From assembly GCF_026212465.1 (NCBI RefSeq), contig NC_080057.1:17184124-17248123 (forward strand): a stretch of 64,000 nucleotides of DNA, in the 5' to 3' direction. Below are positions 47,190 to 60,448 of this stretch, one piece after another; the stretch's first letter is position 1, and the number at the start of each line of letters is the position of its first letter. The notes under the pieces were generated by a model, which worked only from the letters and a program-made list of their open reading frames with translations, ran no database searches and had not been told where the DNA came from. The position numbers and the translations under genes were made by a program. Origin of the DNA: Amaranthus tricolor. Lineage: Eukaryota > Streptophyta > Magnoliopsida > Caryophyllales > Amaranthaceae.

Positions 47190-47570
47190 TATTTTGCATA
47201 CCCAAAATAATTAATTATTTGATAATTATAGCATCAAATATTCTTATTTAGTTAATTTTTCAATATTATGTGATACTTTTGCACTTTATCTTTGCATTTT
47301 TCAGTAAGATTTTATTGTATAATACTACAAATTAAAATGTTATTTACATACCCAAATATGAATAGTATTCCATATACATTTTCTACAGCAAGAATAAGTA
47401 ATTATTCGAAAATAATAGCTTTAACTTTTTTTATTTAATTAAGTTTTCAATATTGTGTGATACTATTGCACTGATAGTTGGCGTTTTCAACAAGATTTCA
47501 TTTTATAACTCTACAAATTTAAAAGGTTATTTACATCTTCAAATATAAATAGTATTTTCTACACCTATTC
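47190..47570 (+). repeat. About 187-bp tandem duplication
   Basis: The two units share CAATATT(A/G)TGTGATACT(T/A)TTGCACT (at 47261 and 47448) and 'GTTATTTACAT' endings. The offset is 187 bp and the units are moderately diverged. Confidence 0.7.
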
Positions 47571-49126
47571 TGCACAAAATGGTTATTTACATACCCAATA
47601 ATTAATTGTAGGGATATTCTACATGGTAGGCACAAACATTTGCAAAAGGCCAGTAATAGCAAATCTTTAAAAAAATTCCACAAAATTGCATTGTACTTTT
47701 GAAATTCAAGCTGCTGTAACATTAATACCCATAAGCATTTGATTTTACGTTAAGTTTAAAATTTTCTTTTTACCCTTGCCTTCTTCTTGTTCATTTTTTT
47801 TTAGATTTGTTATTATAACCTTTTGCAAAATTTCATGCCACCGTGTAAAATATCCTTTAACAATAAAAGTTTTGTATCTAAAAAAGAAAAAAAAATGATG
47901 ATTTTACAGAACAATTACCTCACAATCACAACATATCAATCTAATTATGTTCTTTTTTATAATTCTTACTATAAGAATTAAACTTTTTTCTCTAATTAAT
48001 GTGGTCATATACAATAAAATTTTTAAACTATCATTTATTAAAACCTATCATGGTTATTAACTTTATAAATGAAATTACATAAGATAGAGGTAATTAGAAG
48101 GTCTTACGCACTTGTGGAATTTTAGAGATCTAACCCATGAAAAGGTTGTTGATTTTTAATTATTTGTTTCAGTAAAATATTTATCAACAAAAATAATTTT
48201 AAACTAATATGAATTTTAACTTAAACATATCCGATGTTTATTTTTTTTTAAATATTTTTATTAAGTTATATCTCTAAAGTTAAATCAATATTCATATTCA
48301 ATGGTCTATTACCAAATTGTTAGTATTTAATATTTATATAATTTATTATATTTTAATGAAAAATTTTAAACTTGATAATAATGATATAGTTATATTTTTA
48401 TTTAAAAATTAAATTTTAATATTAATAAATCTGCGAATTTCATAGATTTCTATACTAATAACGTAATAACTTTTTTTCTTTAATATCCAGAAGTAAATTG
48501 ACCATAATATCACTATTCCTTGATGCTTAGTCCTTAGGTAGAAGGAAGGCTCATGACTTACAACTTACAAGTCATAATAAATGGAGGGACCAAAAGAAGC
48601 AATACATGTGAAAAAGGTGGATATGAAAATACTAAATATTAGACATGTAAAATGTTAATCTGATAAAAATTAATCCAAAATTCAATTAAAAATTAGTGGG
48701 TCATTACCCAAAAAATTATCTGTAATCTGAAAATAACTCGAAAATACCAAAAAAAAACTAGGTAAGACCCAATCAAAACCCAAACCCGACAGTTTGACCA
48801 AATTTTTAGTTCAATGTGATCATTTTTAGCCGAAACTCACTATATTTTGTAGTCAATTTTTATATTTTGAGTCAATGTTTCTTGTTGTAGCATTCAAATA
48901 GGTATATCGGTCCTAGTCTAAAAGAAAATAAATATTTTCTTTGAAAATAAAAAATTATTATATACATATATACATAATGTATCTCATACTCGATATATCT
49001 TTCCCAAGTCATTTTAGATTGCGTTTCGTGTTCCGTTTTCATTTCCATTTTCATACTGAATATTATTCCAAATAACAATGATCCGATCTGAAATAATCCG
49101 ACCTAAAAATAAACACCAAAACTAAG

Positions 49127-50312
49127 CCGAGACTGTCTCAAATTGAGACCAAGAGTGGGCCGGCCCAACTCGCGCGTATGACAACATCACACGTTTTTCC
49201 TTGTTTTTTTCCATTTTTTGGGAATTTATCAAATTTGACCTTAAAGGTTTTAATTTTGACCTTCAAAGTATCAATTTCAACGTAAAGTAATACTTAAACA
49301 TATTAATTAAAGTAAAAAAATTTCAATTTGAACCTTTAAGTGATCGATTTTGACGTCAAACTGATCAATTTCTACCTAAATATGGTTCTATTTCACAATT
49401 TTAGAACGAAGTTATATAAAATGGTGTTATTCTATCTTTCTATAGATGAATTTCAAACAACAAATGAATGGTTAATAAAACTATCAATAATAGAGTTAAA
49501 ACTACTAACATATTAAATTTGAACTAAATGCTATACAATATACCTATACAATTTGAATACTTATTTTTAAAACGACAATTGAAGATTAGAAGTTCAAAAT
49601 TGAATTAGATTATAAAACATCATTGTCAAATTATATGTCATAATTTAACTATTAACATATTCAATTTGAACTAAAACCTATACAGTATCTTTATAGACTT
49701 TGAAATACTTATTTTGAAAACGATAATTGAAGCTTATATGTTCAAAATTGAGTTAGATCATAAAACATCAATTGTCAATTTATGTGTCATAATTTAACTA
49801 TTAACATATTCAATTTGAACTATTTATAAATATACATAAATGTGTTGAGGAAAGAGTAATATCATTATTATTGATTGATAATTAAAGAGTATAAGTACTC
49901 TTATGTTCCATTAGAATCATCATGTTGCATTGAATAAAAGTACTTGTATTGTACAATGTATTAACACTATTATTGATAGTGTTATTGAACGTTTATTTGT
50001 TGTTTAAAATTCATCCATAGAATGATAAAATAATATCATTTTATTAACTTCGTTATCAAATTGTGAAACATAACCATATTTAGGTAGAAATTGATCAGTT
50101 TAACGTCAAAATTGAAATTTTTTATGTTATTTGATCTGTTTAAAGTTTACTTTAAGTTGAATTTGATACTCTTTAAAGTCAAAATTGATACCTTTAAGAT
50201 TAAAATTGAAAAATGTCCAGAAAATAAAAAAATAAGAAAAAACATATAAGATTAATATACGCGTAAATTGGACCGATCCATTTTTTATCTCAATTTAAGA
50301 CGATCTCGGCCA
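49127..50312. mobile_element. Long-TIR foldback element with internal 148-bp tandem repeat
   Basis: Arms of roughly 350-400 bp: left end GCCGAGACTGTCTCAAATTG, right end CAATTTAAGACGATCTCGGC. Matches continue inwards, for example 'GCGCGTAT' / 'ATACGCG' and 'ACAACAAATGAATG' / 'CGTTTATTTGTTGT'. The core (about 49504-49820) holds just over two units of period about 148 around 'TAACATATTCAATTTGAACT'. Mutator-like or foldback type by TIR length. No transposase and no clear target duplication. Confidence 0.78.
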
Positions 50313-50319
50313 AGATCAG

Positions 50320-53090
50320 CTGAAACATAAAACAATCTAAAGTGACTCAATCCGCTAATTTTTTTTACCCACTTATATATCTCTTATCTCCTGCTAACTC
50401 CGATATGATAATATCCACTTTTCCAGAACCACCCACACCAAAGCCCACATTGCCCAACTTTCCCACCCTTTTTTTTCGAGATTCAAAGTTGTATCCCATG
50501 TGACATGCCCCTTTTTCCATGTCTCCTTTGCTATGCTTATTGTTCTTCCGCTCCATTATACTTGCTATATTTAATGTATTATTTTATTTATTTATATGTT
50601 GAATTATACACATCTAAAAATTATGTTTAAAATATACGATTAAACGATTTAAACAAGATTCCACTGGACTATATTTTTACTTTTACATTAGCCGCAATAT
50701 ATAAAATAAACTTGAACAATTAATAGTACCCATAATTAAAATGTAGCAAGTATTTTAAAACGGAGGAATTGCGTTTTAACCTCAATAGCTAATCACAACT
50801 CAAAAGTATTTTTTATTTACACTTTTATCTTTTACTCTCGCCCTATTATCAAATACTAGAAGAAAAATGATACAAAAAAGTTTCAAGAATATTAAAGTTG
50901 TAATATTGAATTTATGTAGCAAAATAAATTAATATGAAAAAAAAATTGCAAATAAAATTTTTACTCTATTCGATTATTTTAGTGTTGATCTATAACTAAA
51001 AATCAATCTTAATAATCATCTAAATATATCCACCTTGTGTCAATTGATTCAATTCAATTCATATCCTGTTGCAAATGTTTTTGTAAATCTCAAATTGTCA
51101 TTTTTCAAACTTGTTATTTGGATCATTTGTGGTATATTTCTTTCTTTTAATCGAAACTTTTATTGTGATTTATTTTATTATTTTGATTTAATAGGTTAGT
51201 AAAATTGGGTAAGTCATGATTTTTCAGATAATGCTCTTATAAAACATTAATACCAAATTAAGATTTACAATGCTGATATGTGAGATTATGACGATTTTGA
51301 TAATTTCCAAGAACTAGGAGACCTTTCTCTAGTTGGTACTAATTTTTGCAATAATTACAATGGAGAAAATAAAATCAGGTTATAAAATAAAAGATCAATG
51401 AATAAATGATTGCATGGTAACTTTTATTTAGAACGATCAAACCAACAAAAATATAAGTTCAGTTTGAAATCAGTAAAATGACAACAATAAGCTTTTAATC
51501 AAAATAATTCCTTAAATTACTGAGCATAACCAAGAAATGAGCAGACGAGTTAAAATCAACCCAAATTCTTTTCATCACTTAACTTTATTCAAAAAATAAC
51601 CAAACATAAAATTTAATTATAGTACAAAAATGATCAAATACATGTAAAACAAAAAAATGCTTGACTTCGATGACCACCTCTAAATACTTCTCGTGAAGCC
51701 TCTAATCATCGAAAAAAATCCTTCTCATAAAACCTCTAATTTCTAAACATTAGAAAATTCCTTTTACTTTGCAACATTTGTTTTTTAGGTATTGACCCCA
51801 CCAATTTCTTAATTCATATCCACTTATTTTCTGTCATTTTCTCTAATATTTAATCATATCTATACAATTTATTATACACGTCATTTTCTTATTTATTATG
51901 AAATTGTGTGTGGCGGGTTTTATAGCGTGGACAAAGGAGTAATACATAGCAAAGAAGAATGATGAACAAATTTGTTCTAACACATAATATAGAGATAGCG
52001 TTGGATCTAACGCATACTATTTGCTCCTCTTATAAGTAAGAGTTTTGGTAAATCACGTTTATTGGGATTGTGGTAAATCATCATTTCTATATGGACAATT
52101 TTTAATGTTTTATTTTACCTTTTACTTGTTTTATTTATTTAATTACATCTTTTATATTTTTGTGGTGATTTATATAAATCATTGTAATTAATTAAGATTT
52201 TTTTTTAACATATATATGTTATAGTATATAACATATTCTTGAATCTTAATAATTAGTTTAAGTTTTTGGTTGAGTTGGTTCCTTGATCAACCATAATATA
52301 CTTTATTACTAAAATTTTTTGGGTCTCATAGCATGCATAGTTGATATCGATAATGGCATCTCAAAATTGAACAAATCATAAACAATAACAGCATCGATCA
52401 GTGATCATATAATGATAGATGTCGCATGACAAATTGAGCATCATGCACAGAAAAATGTATCCCGAATTAAACTGAATGCAATGTGAGAGAAATACCAATG
52501 CAATCAGCATAACAATAACACAAGTGTTCTAAACGATCCCCGATCTTGAAATAATCAAATCGATTTAATCCGACATAAAAATGAAATTCAACATGAGTAT
52601 ACAAGATCTAATTTTAAAACTGACCTAAAATGTCTAATTTGAAATCAACTCAATAACCCAAATAAATACATCTAATTATTATCAACTAAGAATTACATAA
52701 ATAAATACGTTGTACATACTTTTTTATTCCGTTGATTTTACTGTATTGGATATAGAAATGAAAATGTTTTGTATATTATCTAGCAAAATTATGTGATCGA
52801 TTTAGTTAGTACCACAAAATCTTTCTACAGCTACCAAAAAAATTGTAACAAAAATTATTATTTCAAGCAAAAATTTGAGAACATGTTTAATAATTAGTGA
52901 GCACTTGAGATGGAGCAAACATGATGATGTCAAAGTGTACACACGATTTGTTGGACCTACTATAAATCTAGACTTAGTGGCTTGGATCATATTTTATAAT
53001 AAATTCTTTTGAAATAATATTCTTTCTTATCTTATTGTAACCAACTCATAGTTAATGATTTATTAACGAATTTAATAAAATTTTGGGAAT
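50320..53090. other. AT-rich gene-free stretch
   Basis: No gene is supported. 50550-50770 looks like another MITE with ends TATACTTGCTATATTT / AAATGTAGCAAGTATTTTA. The rest is unassigned. Confidence 0.45.
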
Positions 53091-53095
53091 TGTAA

Positions 53096-53097
<2 letters not shown>

Positions 53098-53171
<74 letters not shown>
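53098..53171. repeat. (TA)n microsatellite, about 37 units
   Basis: Uninterrupted TA dinucleotides between GTAAGCA and TGCTAATACC. Confidence 0.97.
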
Positions 53172-53173
<2 letters not shown>

Positions 53174-53283
53174 TAATACCATAACAAAATTAGATATAAT
53201 AAAATTTGAGTAGTCATTTTTTGAATTATCGATAAAAGTCTTGTACGAATTTAGTCAACACTTAAACATTGTGTACCTTTCTA

Positions 53284-53546
53284 CTTCCTGCATTTCAAAT
53301 TAGTTGTAATATTAATAAAATTGACACTATTTATTCATCATTTTTAATTTGTGATTAATTTTTAATCTATAGGTTAAAATATAGTCAAGTGAGATTTTGT
53401 TTGATTCGTTTCATTGCAAAGATTATCAATATTAAATTTTTTATAATTTTTTTACTATTTATAATTAAAGATATTAAGGATTGAATTAGTCTAGCATTAG
53501 ACTACGTGAAAAAGCAAATGTTGCAAATAAATTGAAAAGGAGGAAG
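53284..53546. mobile_element. MITE, family F copy 3, inverted
   Basis: Flanked by TA. The left end CTTCCTGCATTTCAAATT is matched by AATTGAAAAGGAGGAAG. The interior 'CTATTTATTCATCATTTTTA' is the reverse complement of the 'TGATGAATAGT' region in copies 1 and 2. Confidence 0.7.
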
Positions 53547-53707
53547 TATTTAAAAAGTCAAATCAAGTGATTTAAATGGAAATTAAATAAAAGAAGGATA
53601 ATAATATTTACAGCCTTTAGGGCTGTAAGTTTGTAACAAGTTCTCTTTATCATCAATAATCTTAACATTTCAAGATATCTAATCTAGAAATTGAAAATAA
53701 ATTAATA

Positions 53708-54430
53708 CTCCATCCATTTTTTTTATTCTTCCCGTTTACTTTTTGCACATTTTTCAAATCAAATTTTAAACCTTAATATCTCTAAATACATATAATAAAA
53801 ATTGTAAAAAATACATAATAAAAGGTATACATTAAGACGATTCTAACGAGATCTCACATAGATATATTTTATCTTTTAAATATATGTCAAATACATCAAT
53901 CTAATTTATCTCTTCTTAAGGTAGAATATTCCAAATAAAAAGAAAGAATATTATATAATTATTTCTACTTCTAAAGAAAGAATAAATGCTAAACTAATTT
54001 AGTATAATTAAATGCTTATATTTTCAAAGAAAAATAATATTAAATTGCATAAATAAAATACAAGATTTTTTCTTATATACAGTCCTTAGAACTCTATATA
54101 TCTTTTTTATAAATAAAAAAATTCAAATAAAACTTATTTATTACTCTCTCTGTTTTTATTTGTTCTTCTTATTTACTTTTTGCGCAGATCCCAATGTAAA
54201 TGTAAAAGTCAAATAATTTTAATTGTGAGTTTTTAAAATTCTAAAAAGTTGATATTTAAAAAATACATATTGAGACGAATCTATCAAAATTCCACATTAA
54301 TATATTTATTTCATATAGATCGATGAGAAATTACAATTGAAATTTGACATTAAAATTTATAAATTTTATTTGACAAAAACATATAAAAACTGTAATTTTG
54401 TACAAAGTTCTATTTAATTAAAAGACATCG
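53708..54430. mobile_element. Two further MITE-like copies
   Basis: One starts CTCCATCCATTTTTTTTATT at 53708 and ends near 53949 with an inverted TTTTTATTTGG-type match. Another starts CTCTCTCTGTTTTTATTTG at about 54145. Both carry the family phrase 'TTTACTTTTTGC'. The right end of the second is unclear. Confidence 0.5.
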
Positions 54431-54749
54431 CAAAGTACGGTCCCAACTCACACGGGTGAAAACACATTAGAGATGTTGACTTAGTCAAATGTCCTTTTAG
54501 CCAATGTTTTCATTCATTTGGTAGGATCCGTGATTTATATATTAAAGTTAAATAATTAATCAACTAATAAGTGGGTAATAATAGATGATTGATGATATAT
54601 AGAACCTACAAGAACAATTATTAGCATCTAATTAAATTTTCTTATACCAAATGACAACTTCTCCCTTCCAAACATATAACCTCTTTCATTTCCATCAATC
54701 TTATCATGTGGACATTCCACTAAAGGGGCCTCATTAATCCCATCCTCTT

Positions 54750-54760
54750 CCTTTATAGAC

Positions 54761-54797
<37 letters not shown>

Positions 54798-56310
54798 GAC
54801 ATACTAGTATTTATTTATAATAATACAAGTCTTTTTGTAATTTTAACCATAGGAAAATTGATGTTAAAAAAGCAACTAATACAAATACAATTGTCCATTC
54901 AAGTATACTTCACATGTACTAACAAGTTCTCTTCATACAATGATTAAAAAAAATATACACCTCGCCAAGGGGTGAAGCAAGGACGATTCTGCACTGCAGT
55001 TTAGTCAATAAAATTGATTTACATTACTTAAATTCAAAATAAAATCAAATAGCACGTGTTAATATATACTAGATGAGTTAGTTATTGCATTGCCTTCTAT
55101 ATAAATGACCAGGATTTAAATCTTAACAAACGCATATTACTTAGTTTTTTAATTTATTATTTTTCATCATTATCCTTTATACTTTCTCCGTTCCATAATA
55201 CCCGCTATATTTTCTATTTTTGGCAATTTCATATTACTTGCTACATTTCCGTTTTTAGTAATAAAACAATCATTTAAAGTTCTACCTACCCCTATTTTTA
55301 TCCTACTCTATACTCTATACTCTATAATAAAATATTATACTATACTCTATAAAGTAACATAACAACCTATTTTTCCTTTTTCTTTTTTAATTAACAATAA
55401 TAAAATACTATACTCTATAAAAAGTAAACAATCAGCTACAGTGTAGGTCAATCACTTTTCTTAATACCCGTGCCCATACAAATATAGCGACTAAAACGGA
55501 ACGGTAGAAATAGGATATAGTGAAAAGTGAAAACAAACCACACCAAAAGGAGTAGTTCAATTATAAAGATTAACTCCCACAATGTAGTTAACTAATCATA
55601 CCAATGAACTAAACAAACATGTATTGATAAACCTTCACAATGTTTGTTTTTCACTAGGTACACTACAATAAGAAAATTCTAATCAGAGAATAGAGATAGC
55701 TAATTAAAATTTCTTGGAACGATTATTATATAATGAGAAAATTGCATAAATAGGGGTTTCTTGCAGCCCAAATAAACACAATCATATAAATGTTTGTATA
55801 TGGTTTGGAGTGAAGGGAGATCCTAATTCTTCTATTTTCCCTTGTGGTAACAATTTCATACATATCTATGCAGTATTTTATGAGATTATTTAATAAAATT
55901 TCTAAACTAGGTAAACTAAATATTTATATAATATACAAAGAATACATAACATGGCATGAATATTATTATATTTATTACGAGAAGGTCATATTAAATAACA
56001 GTTATATGTGAAGTTAACAAATCACTTTTATGTGGTAGGATTTGATTGGATGAAAATTTTGTGATTTTAATTTATCTTTTTTGGTTTTGTTTATTTTATT
56101 GTTATTCTTTTTGTCTTTTTATTGTGATTTACAAATCACGGTTATTAATTTGAAATTTTTATATTTATTACACCCCACAGTCAAAGTGGGAGTTAAAAAA
56201 AGTTGAGACTGGATCTAAAGTCTTGAAATGAGATAAAAGGAAGGTCTTCAGCAATGTTGTTTATGATATTTTATAGGCCTTAAGCAAATTGAAAGAAATG
56301 ATCCCTTTCT
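54750..56310. other. Gene-free stretch with an AAT tract and one MITE
   Basis: (AAT)n lies at about 54763-54796. A TIR pair ACTTTCTCCGTTCCATAATA (about 55180) and 'AAAACGGAACGGTAGAAA' (about 55493-55510) bounds a MITE. No gene seen. Confidence 0.55.
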
Positions 56311-56315
56311 ATCAA

Positions 56316-56745
56316 AGTTGTTAAAATTGGGATTCTAATTAAAATCGTTTAGAGAGGTAGAATCGAATCGTAGGATCGTAAGATTCTACAATAAACCTAA
56401 ATGTACTATTTAGTCATGATGATTTATCTCAAAAGTTTAAGTTTATGAATTAAAGTTTTATTCAATTTATTTTTAAGAATGAAATGAAAAAACAATTAAT
56501 AATTATTTTGATTGTTCATATCGATGAAGAAATTTATTTTTTAAAAATTAGGATTTTGGATCGTTGAATCGGATCGCTAAATCGTAGAATCGTGTTATGA
56601 TTCTACCTCTGTGAATTTTATTGTAATTAGAATTGTAAGATTCTATCACTTACGAATCTACCTACGATTCTAATCGCTTGCTCGTTTTAGATCGTAAAAT
56701 CGTAGAATCGTAGATCAAAATCGTGATTTTAATAACGATGATCAA
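56316..56745. repeat. Dispersed repeat rich in AGAATCGT motifs, with inverted ends
   Basis: The left 'AGTTGTTAAAATTGGGATTC' opposes the right 'AATCGTGATTTTAATAACGA'. The interior repeats 'AATCGTAGAATCGT' and its complement several times. Non-coding. Confidence 0.65.
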
Positions 56746-57060
56746 TTTCGATTTTTGATGGATATTTGGCAAAGTAAAGTTGTGATTTACAAGCAGTGTT
56801 TTACGTCTAACATGACAACATTGTTGAAATGAGGTATTAGGCCCCTTTAACTCTAGACCGTAGGCAAATGTCTACCTTGTCTATGATCAGAAACGAACTT
56901 GCCCTTTAGTGAAAATATTGGCAATCTAATATCTGAAAGGAACATGAAGAACCTGAACTTGACACATACTACTTATTGATGGACAAAATGAATATATATT
57001 TCTGTGTTTGATTCTATGACTTGGGACTAGATTGCCAGATAAATAAATAGCTTTGATTTT

Positions 57061-57803
57061 AGGAAAAATTATCCTGTATAACCCCACATATTGTCCATCT
57101 TCTATAAATAATCTCAACTATTGATTAATTATAAATAATCCAACCTATGTATATTTTTTGCTGACATCAGCCCTTTTTACATTTTAACAAGTTACTGTAG
57201 GTACCTACTAGCCGTTACTCTCACTTTTTCTTCCTGCTATGCTTCTTCATTGGATGTAGCAAGAGGTGCTGTCAGCAAAAAATATACTCCCTCCGTTCCT
57301 TAAAGAAGTTCCCACTTTCCATTTTGGGGTGTTTCATTTGTTGTTCCCTATGAATCTTTCCATTTATATTACAAATTTTGGACAGAAATAACCTACTCAT
57401 CCTTATTTTAATATTTAAATAATTCTTATGGTTTCCATATATCTTCCACTAACTTGATTTTAACATTTTTATATTCTTTATGGTCCCCACATGTTTCCCA
57501 CTAATTTTTTTTTAAAAAAAATTTATAAGTTTTAGTCCCTATATTTTTTCCCCTAATTTTCTTATAATATTTTTTTAATATTTATGTACCCACTTTTCCT
57601 CCATCAAATTTATTATTCAACAAAATAATATCTCCAATACCTAAAATATTCTATTTTTCTTAATTCCCATGAACATTCTTTATGAAAACTTCATTAAGGA
57701 ACATAGAGAGTACAAAGGTTAGATTATTTAAAAACAATCAATAGTTAGGATTATTCTAAGCAGATGAACAATAAGTGGGATTATTGATGAATATTTTCCT
57801 TTA
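57061..57803. mobile_element. TIR element interrupted by a Stowaway MITE
   Basis: The left 'AATAATCTCAACTATTGATT' (about 57107) is inverted at the right as 'AATCAATAGTTAGGATTATT' (about 57737). The outer 'CCCACATATTGTCCATC' faces 'GATGAACAATAAGTGGGA'. The MITE at 57287-57710 sits inside it. Confidence 0.7.
57287..57710. mobile_element. Stowaway-type MITE, family A copy 2
   Basis: Flanked by TA at 57285-57286 and 57711-57712. Starts CTCCCTCCGTTCCTTAAAG and ends AAGGAACATAGAGAG. Interior colinear with 3333-3797, but without the 33-bp insertion. Confidence 0.87.
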
Positions 57804-57966
57804 TTTTATTACAATAAACGAAAGTAGCAATCTGAATCAGACAACGAGTTTAAGAAGAAGATTGTGGAGCCTTTATGTTTTGGGCTATTGAGTTGCAGTT
57901 CGGCCAACCTTGTTGTATACGCAATCTGTTCGCTAGTTAACAAGGTATATGAACATTAGGGGGAAG

Positions 57967-58702
57967 TAGGGATGGTCATGGGGCAGGTCTGGAGCGGGTC
58001 TGGCCAGACCTGGACCCGGACCCTTTTATTTTTTGTGGATTCAGACCCGGATCCGGACCCTAAGGGTCCAAAATTTTCAGACCCAGACCCAGACCCAGAT
58101 CCTACGGATCTAACGGGTCTAGGGTCCTTAACGAGTCTTATACAAAGCCTCTTTGATTTGTCAAAATTGAACCTTTTGCGAGTCTTTTTGTATTTTTGTA
58201 AGCAATTTATTATCGTATTACAAACACTTGTTCGAGTCCATAAAATTCAAATACAAAATAATTACTAAAATGTAAAAAAACTTGTCTAAATACATAATTA
58301 AAAATCAAATATAAAAGACTAAATGAGATACATAGTTTATATTAGAGGAGAAAGAAAAAGTTAAGAGTTACTGGACACTAATATTGCGGTAGTGCCTTAC
58401 TAGTTACTGGATTGAGATTAATGAGAAGGCAAATTAGGCAATTAATATTCAAGGCATTATATATTAATAATAAAAACATTAATATTAGAATTTAGAAATC
58501 AGAAATTCATAATATAAAATTTAAAAGTTTAGGGTCCGGGTCTTCACCTTAGGACCCGGACCCGGACCCGGACTCGTCAAATATTTTTTGGATCCAGATC
58601 CGACCCGAATTCGATGGGTCTCAAAAATTAAGACCCAGACCCTTAAAAAAGGGGCGGGTCCAGAACGTGTCCAACAGGGTCCTGGACCCATGACCATCCC
58701 TA
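57967..58702. mobile_element. hAT-like element with GGGTC/GACCC-rich ends
   Basis: TIR TAGGGATGGTCATGGG / CCCATGACCATCCCTA. Flanks GGGGGAAG (57959-57966) and GGTGGAAG (after TA, 58705-58712) could be an imperfect 8-bp duplication. Subterminal runs of GACCCGGACCC-type units sit near both ends in opposite orientation. No transposase. Confidence 0.72.
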
Positions 58703-59599
58703 TAGGTGGAAGTGGTTGAGATGTTAATGTTAATATATATTGGGTACTCTACAAAGATGAGTAAAAGTAAATCGAGGTGATTTTGGCATGTACAAAGAAA
58801 GCCCACAAATGCTATTGTGAGATGGGTGGAAAACATCACTTTTGAGGGAAACACTTGAGAAATGTGGGTGGAGAAAATTAGCGATATGAGCAAATTGCAC
58901 TTCTCTGAGGACTTCACTGGAGGTAAGACTAGTTAAAGATGTAAAATTCGTGTCCTGGAACCGGTAATTTCCCTTACCATGATTATTATCGATACCTAGT
59001 TGATTGTTTTATACTTCTTTAGTTTGGTTTTTTCTTGTTCACCTTTCTTATCTTGTTTTGCCTCGCACTTATCTTGTTTATGGTGTGTTTGGTTTTTATG
59101 TTTTCTTTTGTAGATTTTCTCAAGCCAATAGTTTTTCTAACCGCAATGTATTCATCGCTTGTGATTAGGGTATGATCTACTATTTTCTATCTCTCCCTAT
59201 ACTTTAATTATAGGTTTCATAATGTAGAGGGTATGTTGATGATAATATACAAAATTTAGCTTAGGAAGAATAATCATGTCAATTAATTTATAAAAGATAC
59301 AATAATCTCTTATAAATCCCCCAAAAAAGAAGAAAATAATAATTTATTAAATACATATCATTCCTCATCTATAATTCCCATTTATTTAACCATTTCCTAT
59401 TTCTTTCATTTATCACATTCCACCCTTTGATCTCCAAATTCATCTACCCAAAAACTGAAACCAAATACAAAAATCCCCCTCACATCCAACCAACTTAACC
59501 ACCTTCAAACCCAATTATCCTTCCCCACAAATTCCCCTTTTCATTTCTCATTAGATGCGCTGATTTACCCTGCATTTCCCGGCGCATTTTCAGGCGTCA

Positions 59600-60448
59600 A
59601 TGTGGCGGCCGTGGGGTAAATCATTATCGCCGAAAATTTCCGACGCATCTTCTTCTTCTTCTCGGCGCAAAGATCAACCCGCCATTTTCCGATGTTCATC
59701 TTTCAAAGACATTGAAAATCTATGCAACAACCAAGACACCACCTATTTTGACCTCAATTCTCCTTCTTCCCCGTCAAATACTACCCTTAAACGTCAACCT
59801 TCTGTTCCTATAAACTCTCGCCGCTCCGTATTCCACCGGGTCCGAACCGTAAACTCCCTCCTGCGTCAATGGCCAACCAGATCCGACCCACCCAAACTCG
59901 ACCAAATCCCCGACGAAATAACAACCCCAAAAACACCGAAACCTCAAGAAGCCCGAATTGTGGTTTACTACACAAGTCTCCGCGTAGTCCGACCCACATT
60001 CGAAGCGTGTCGGGCAGTAATGGCAATACTCCAAGGGTTCCAAGTTGTAATAGATGAAAGAGATTTAATGATGGATTTAGGGTTCATGTCGGAGCTCCGA
60101 GAACTCCTCGGGTTAAAACTAAGCGAACAGCTAACATTGCCTAGGGTTTTCATCGGTGGAAGATATGTTGGTGGGTCGGAGGAGATAATAAGACTCCATG
60201 AAAATGGAGAATTGAAGAAACTTATTTCTGGGTTACCTCCAAAGAAGCCGGGCACGTGCGACACGTGTGGTGGGTATAGATTTATCCTCTGTGCCGATTG
60301 TAGCGGTAGCCATAAAATATACTCGGAAAAAATAGGGTTTCGATCTTGTTCTACGTGTAATGAGAATGGTTTGGTTAGATGTCCTCATTGTTCTGCGTTG
60401 TCTCCTACTCTGTGCCGACCGATTTTAGCTCCCATTAATGGCGGCTGA
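59600..60448 (+). CDS. Glutaredoxin-like protein with C-terminal CxxC zinc-finger-like region (At5g39865 type)
   Basis: Intronless 282-aa protein. Residues 1-115 are Ser/Pro-rich and probably disordered. Residues about 118-212 form a glutaredoxin fold: 'RIVVYYTSLRVVRPTFEA' (strand and former active site), 'VDERDLMMDLGF'-like (here VIDERDLMMDLGF), 'TLPRVFIGGRYVGGSEEI' with the cis-Pro and glutathione-binding Gly-Gly. The classical CxxC/CxxS active site is absent: the loop is TSLR, though Cys137 is kept, as in this plant subfamily. Residues 220-264 hold four CxxC pairs (C220/C223, C231/C234, C250/C253, C261/C264), a DnaJ-like zinc-binding pattern. No transit peptide is evident. Function in plants is poorly defined; redox catalysis of the usual kind is doubtful. 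The ATG at 59600 follows a purine-poor leader with no upstream in-frame ATG noted. Confidence 0.93.
   Translation: MWRPWGKSLSPKISDASSSSSRRKDQPAIFRCSSFKDIENLCNNQDTTYFDLNSPSSPSNTTLKRQPSVPINSRRSVFHRVRTVNSLLRQWPTRSDPPKLDQIPDEITTPKTPKPQEARIVVYYTSLRVVRPTFEACRAVMAILQGFQVVIDERDLMMDLGFMSELRELLGLKLSEQLTLPRVFIGGRYVGGSEEIIRLHENGELKKLISGLPPKKPGTCDTCGGYRFILCADCSGSHKIYSEKIGFRSCSTCNENGLVRCPHCSALSPTLCRPILAPINGG

Noticed and set aside
57972..58268. 98-codon frame rich in DPDPDP repeats
   Set aside because: It is the translation of the GACCC-type subterminal repeat of the hAT-like element.
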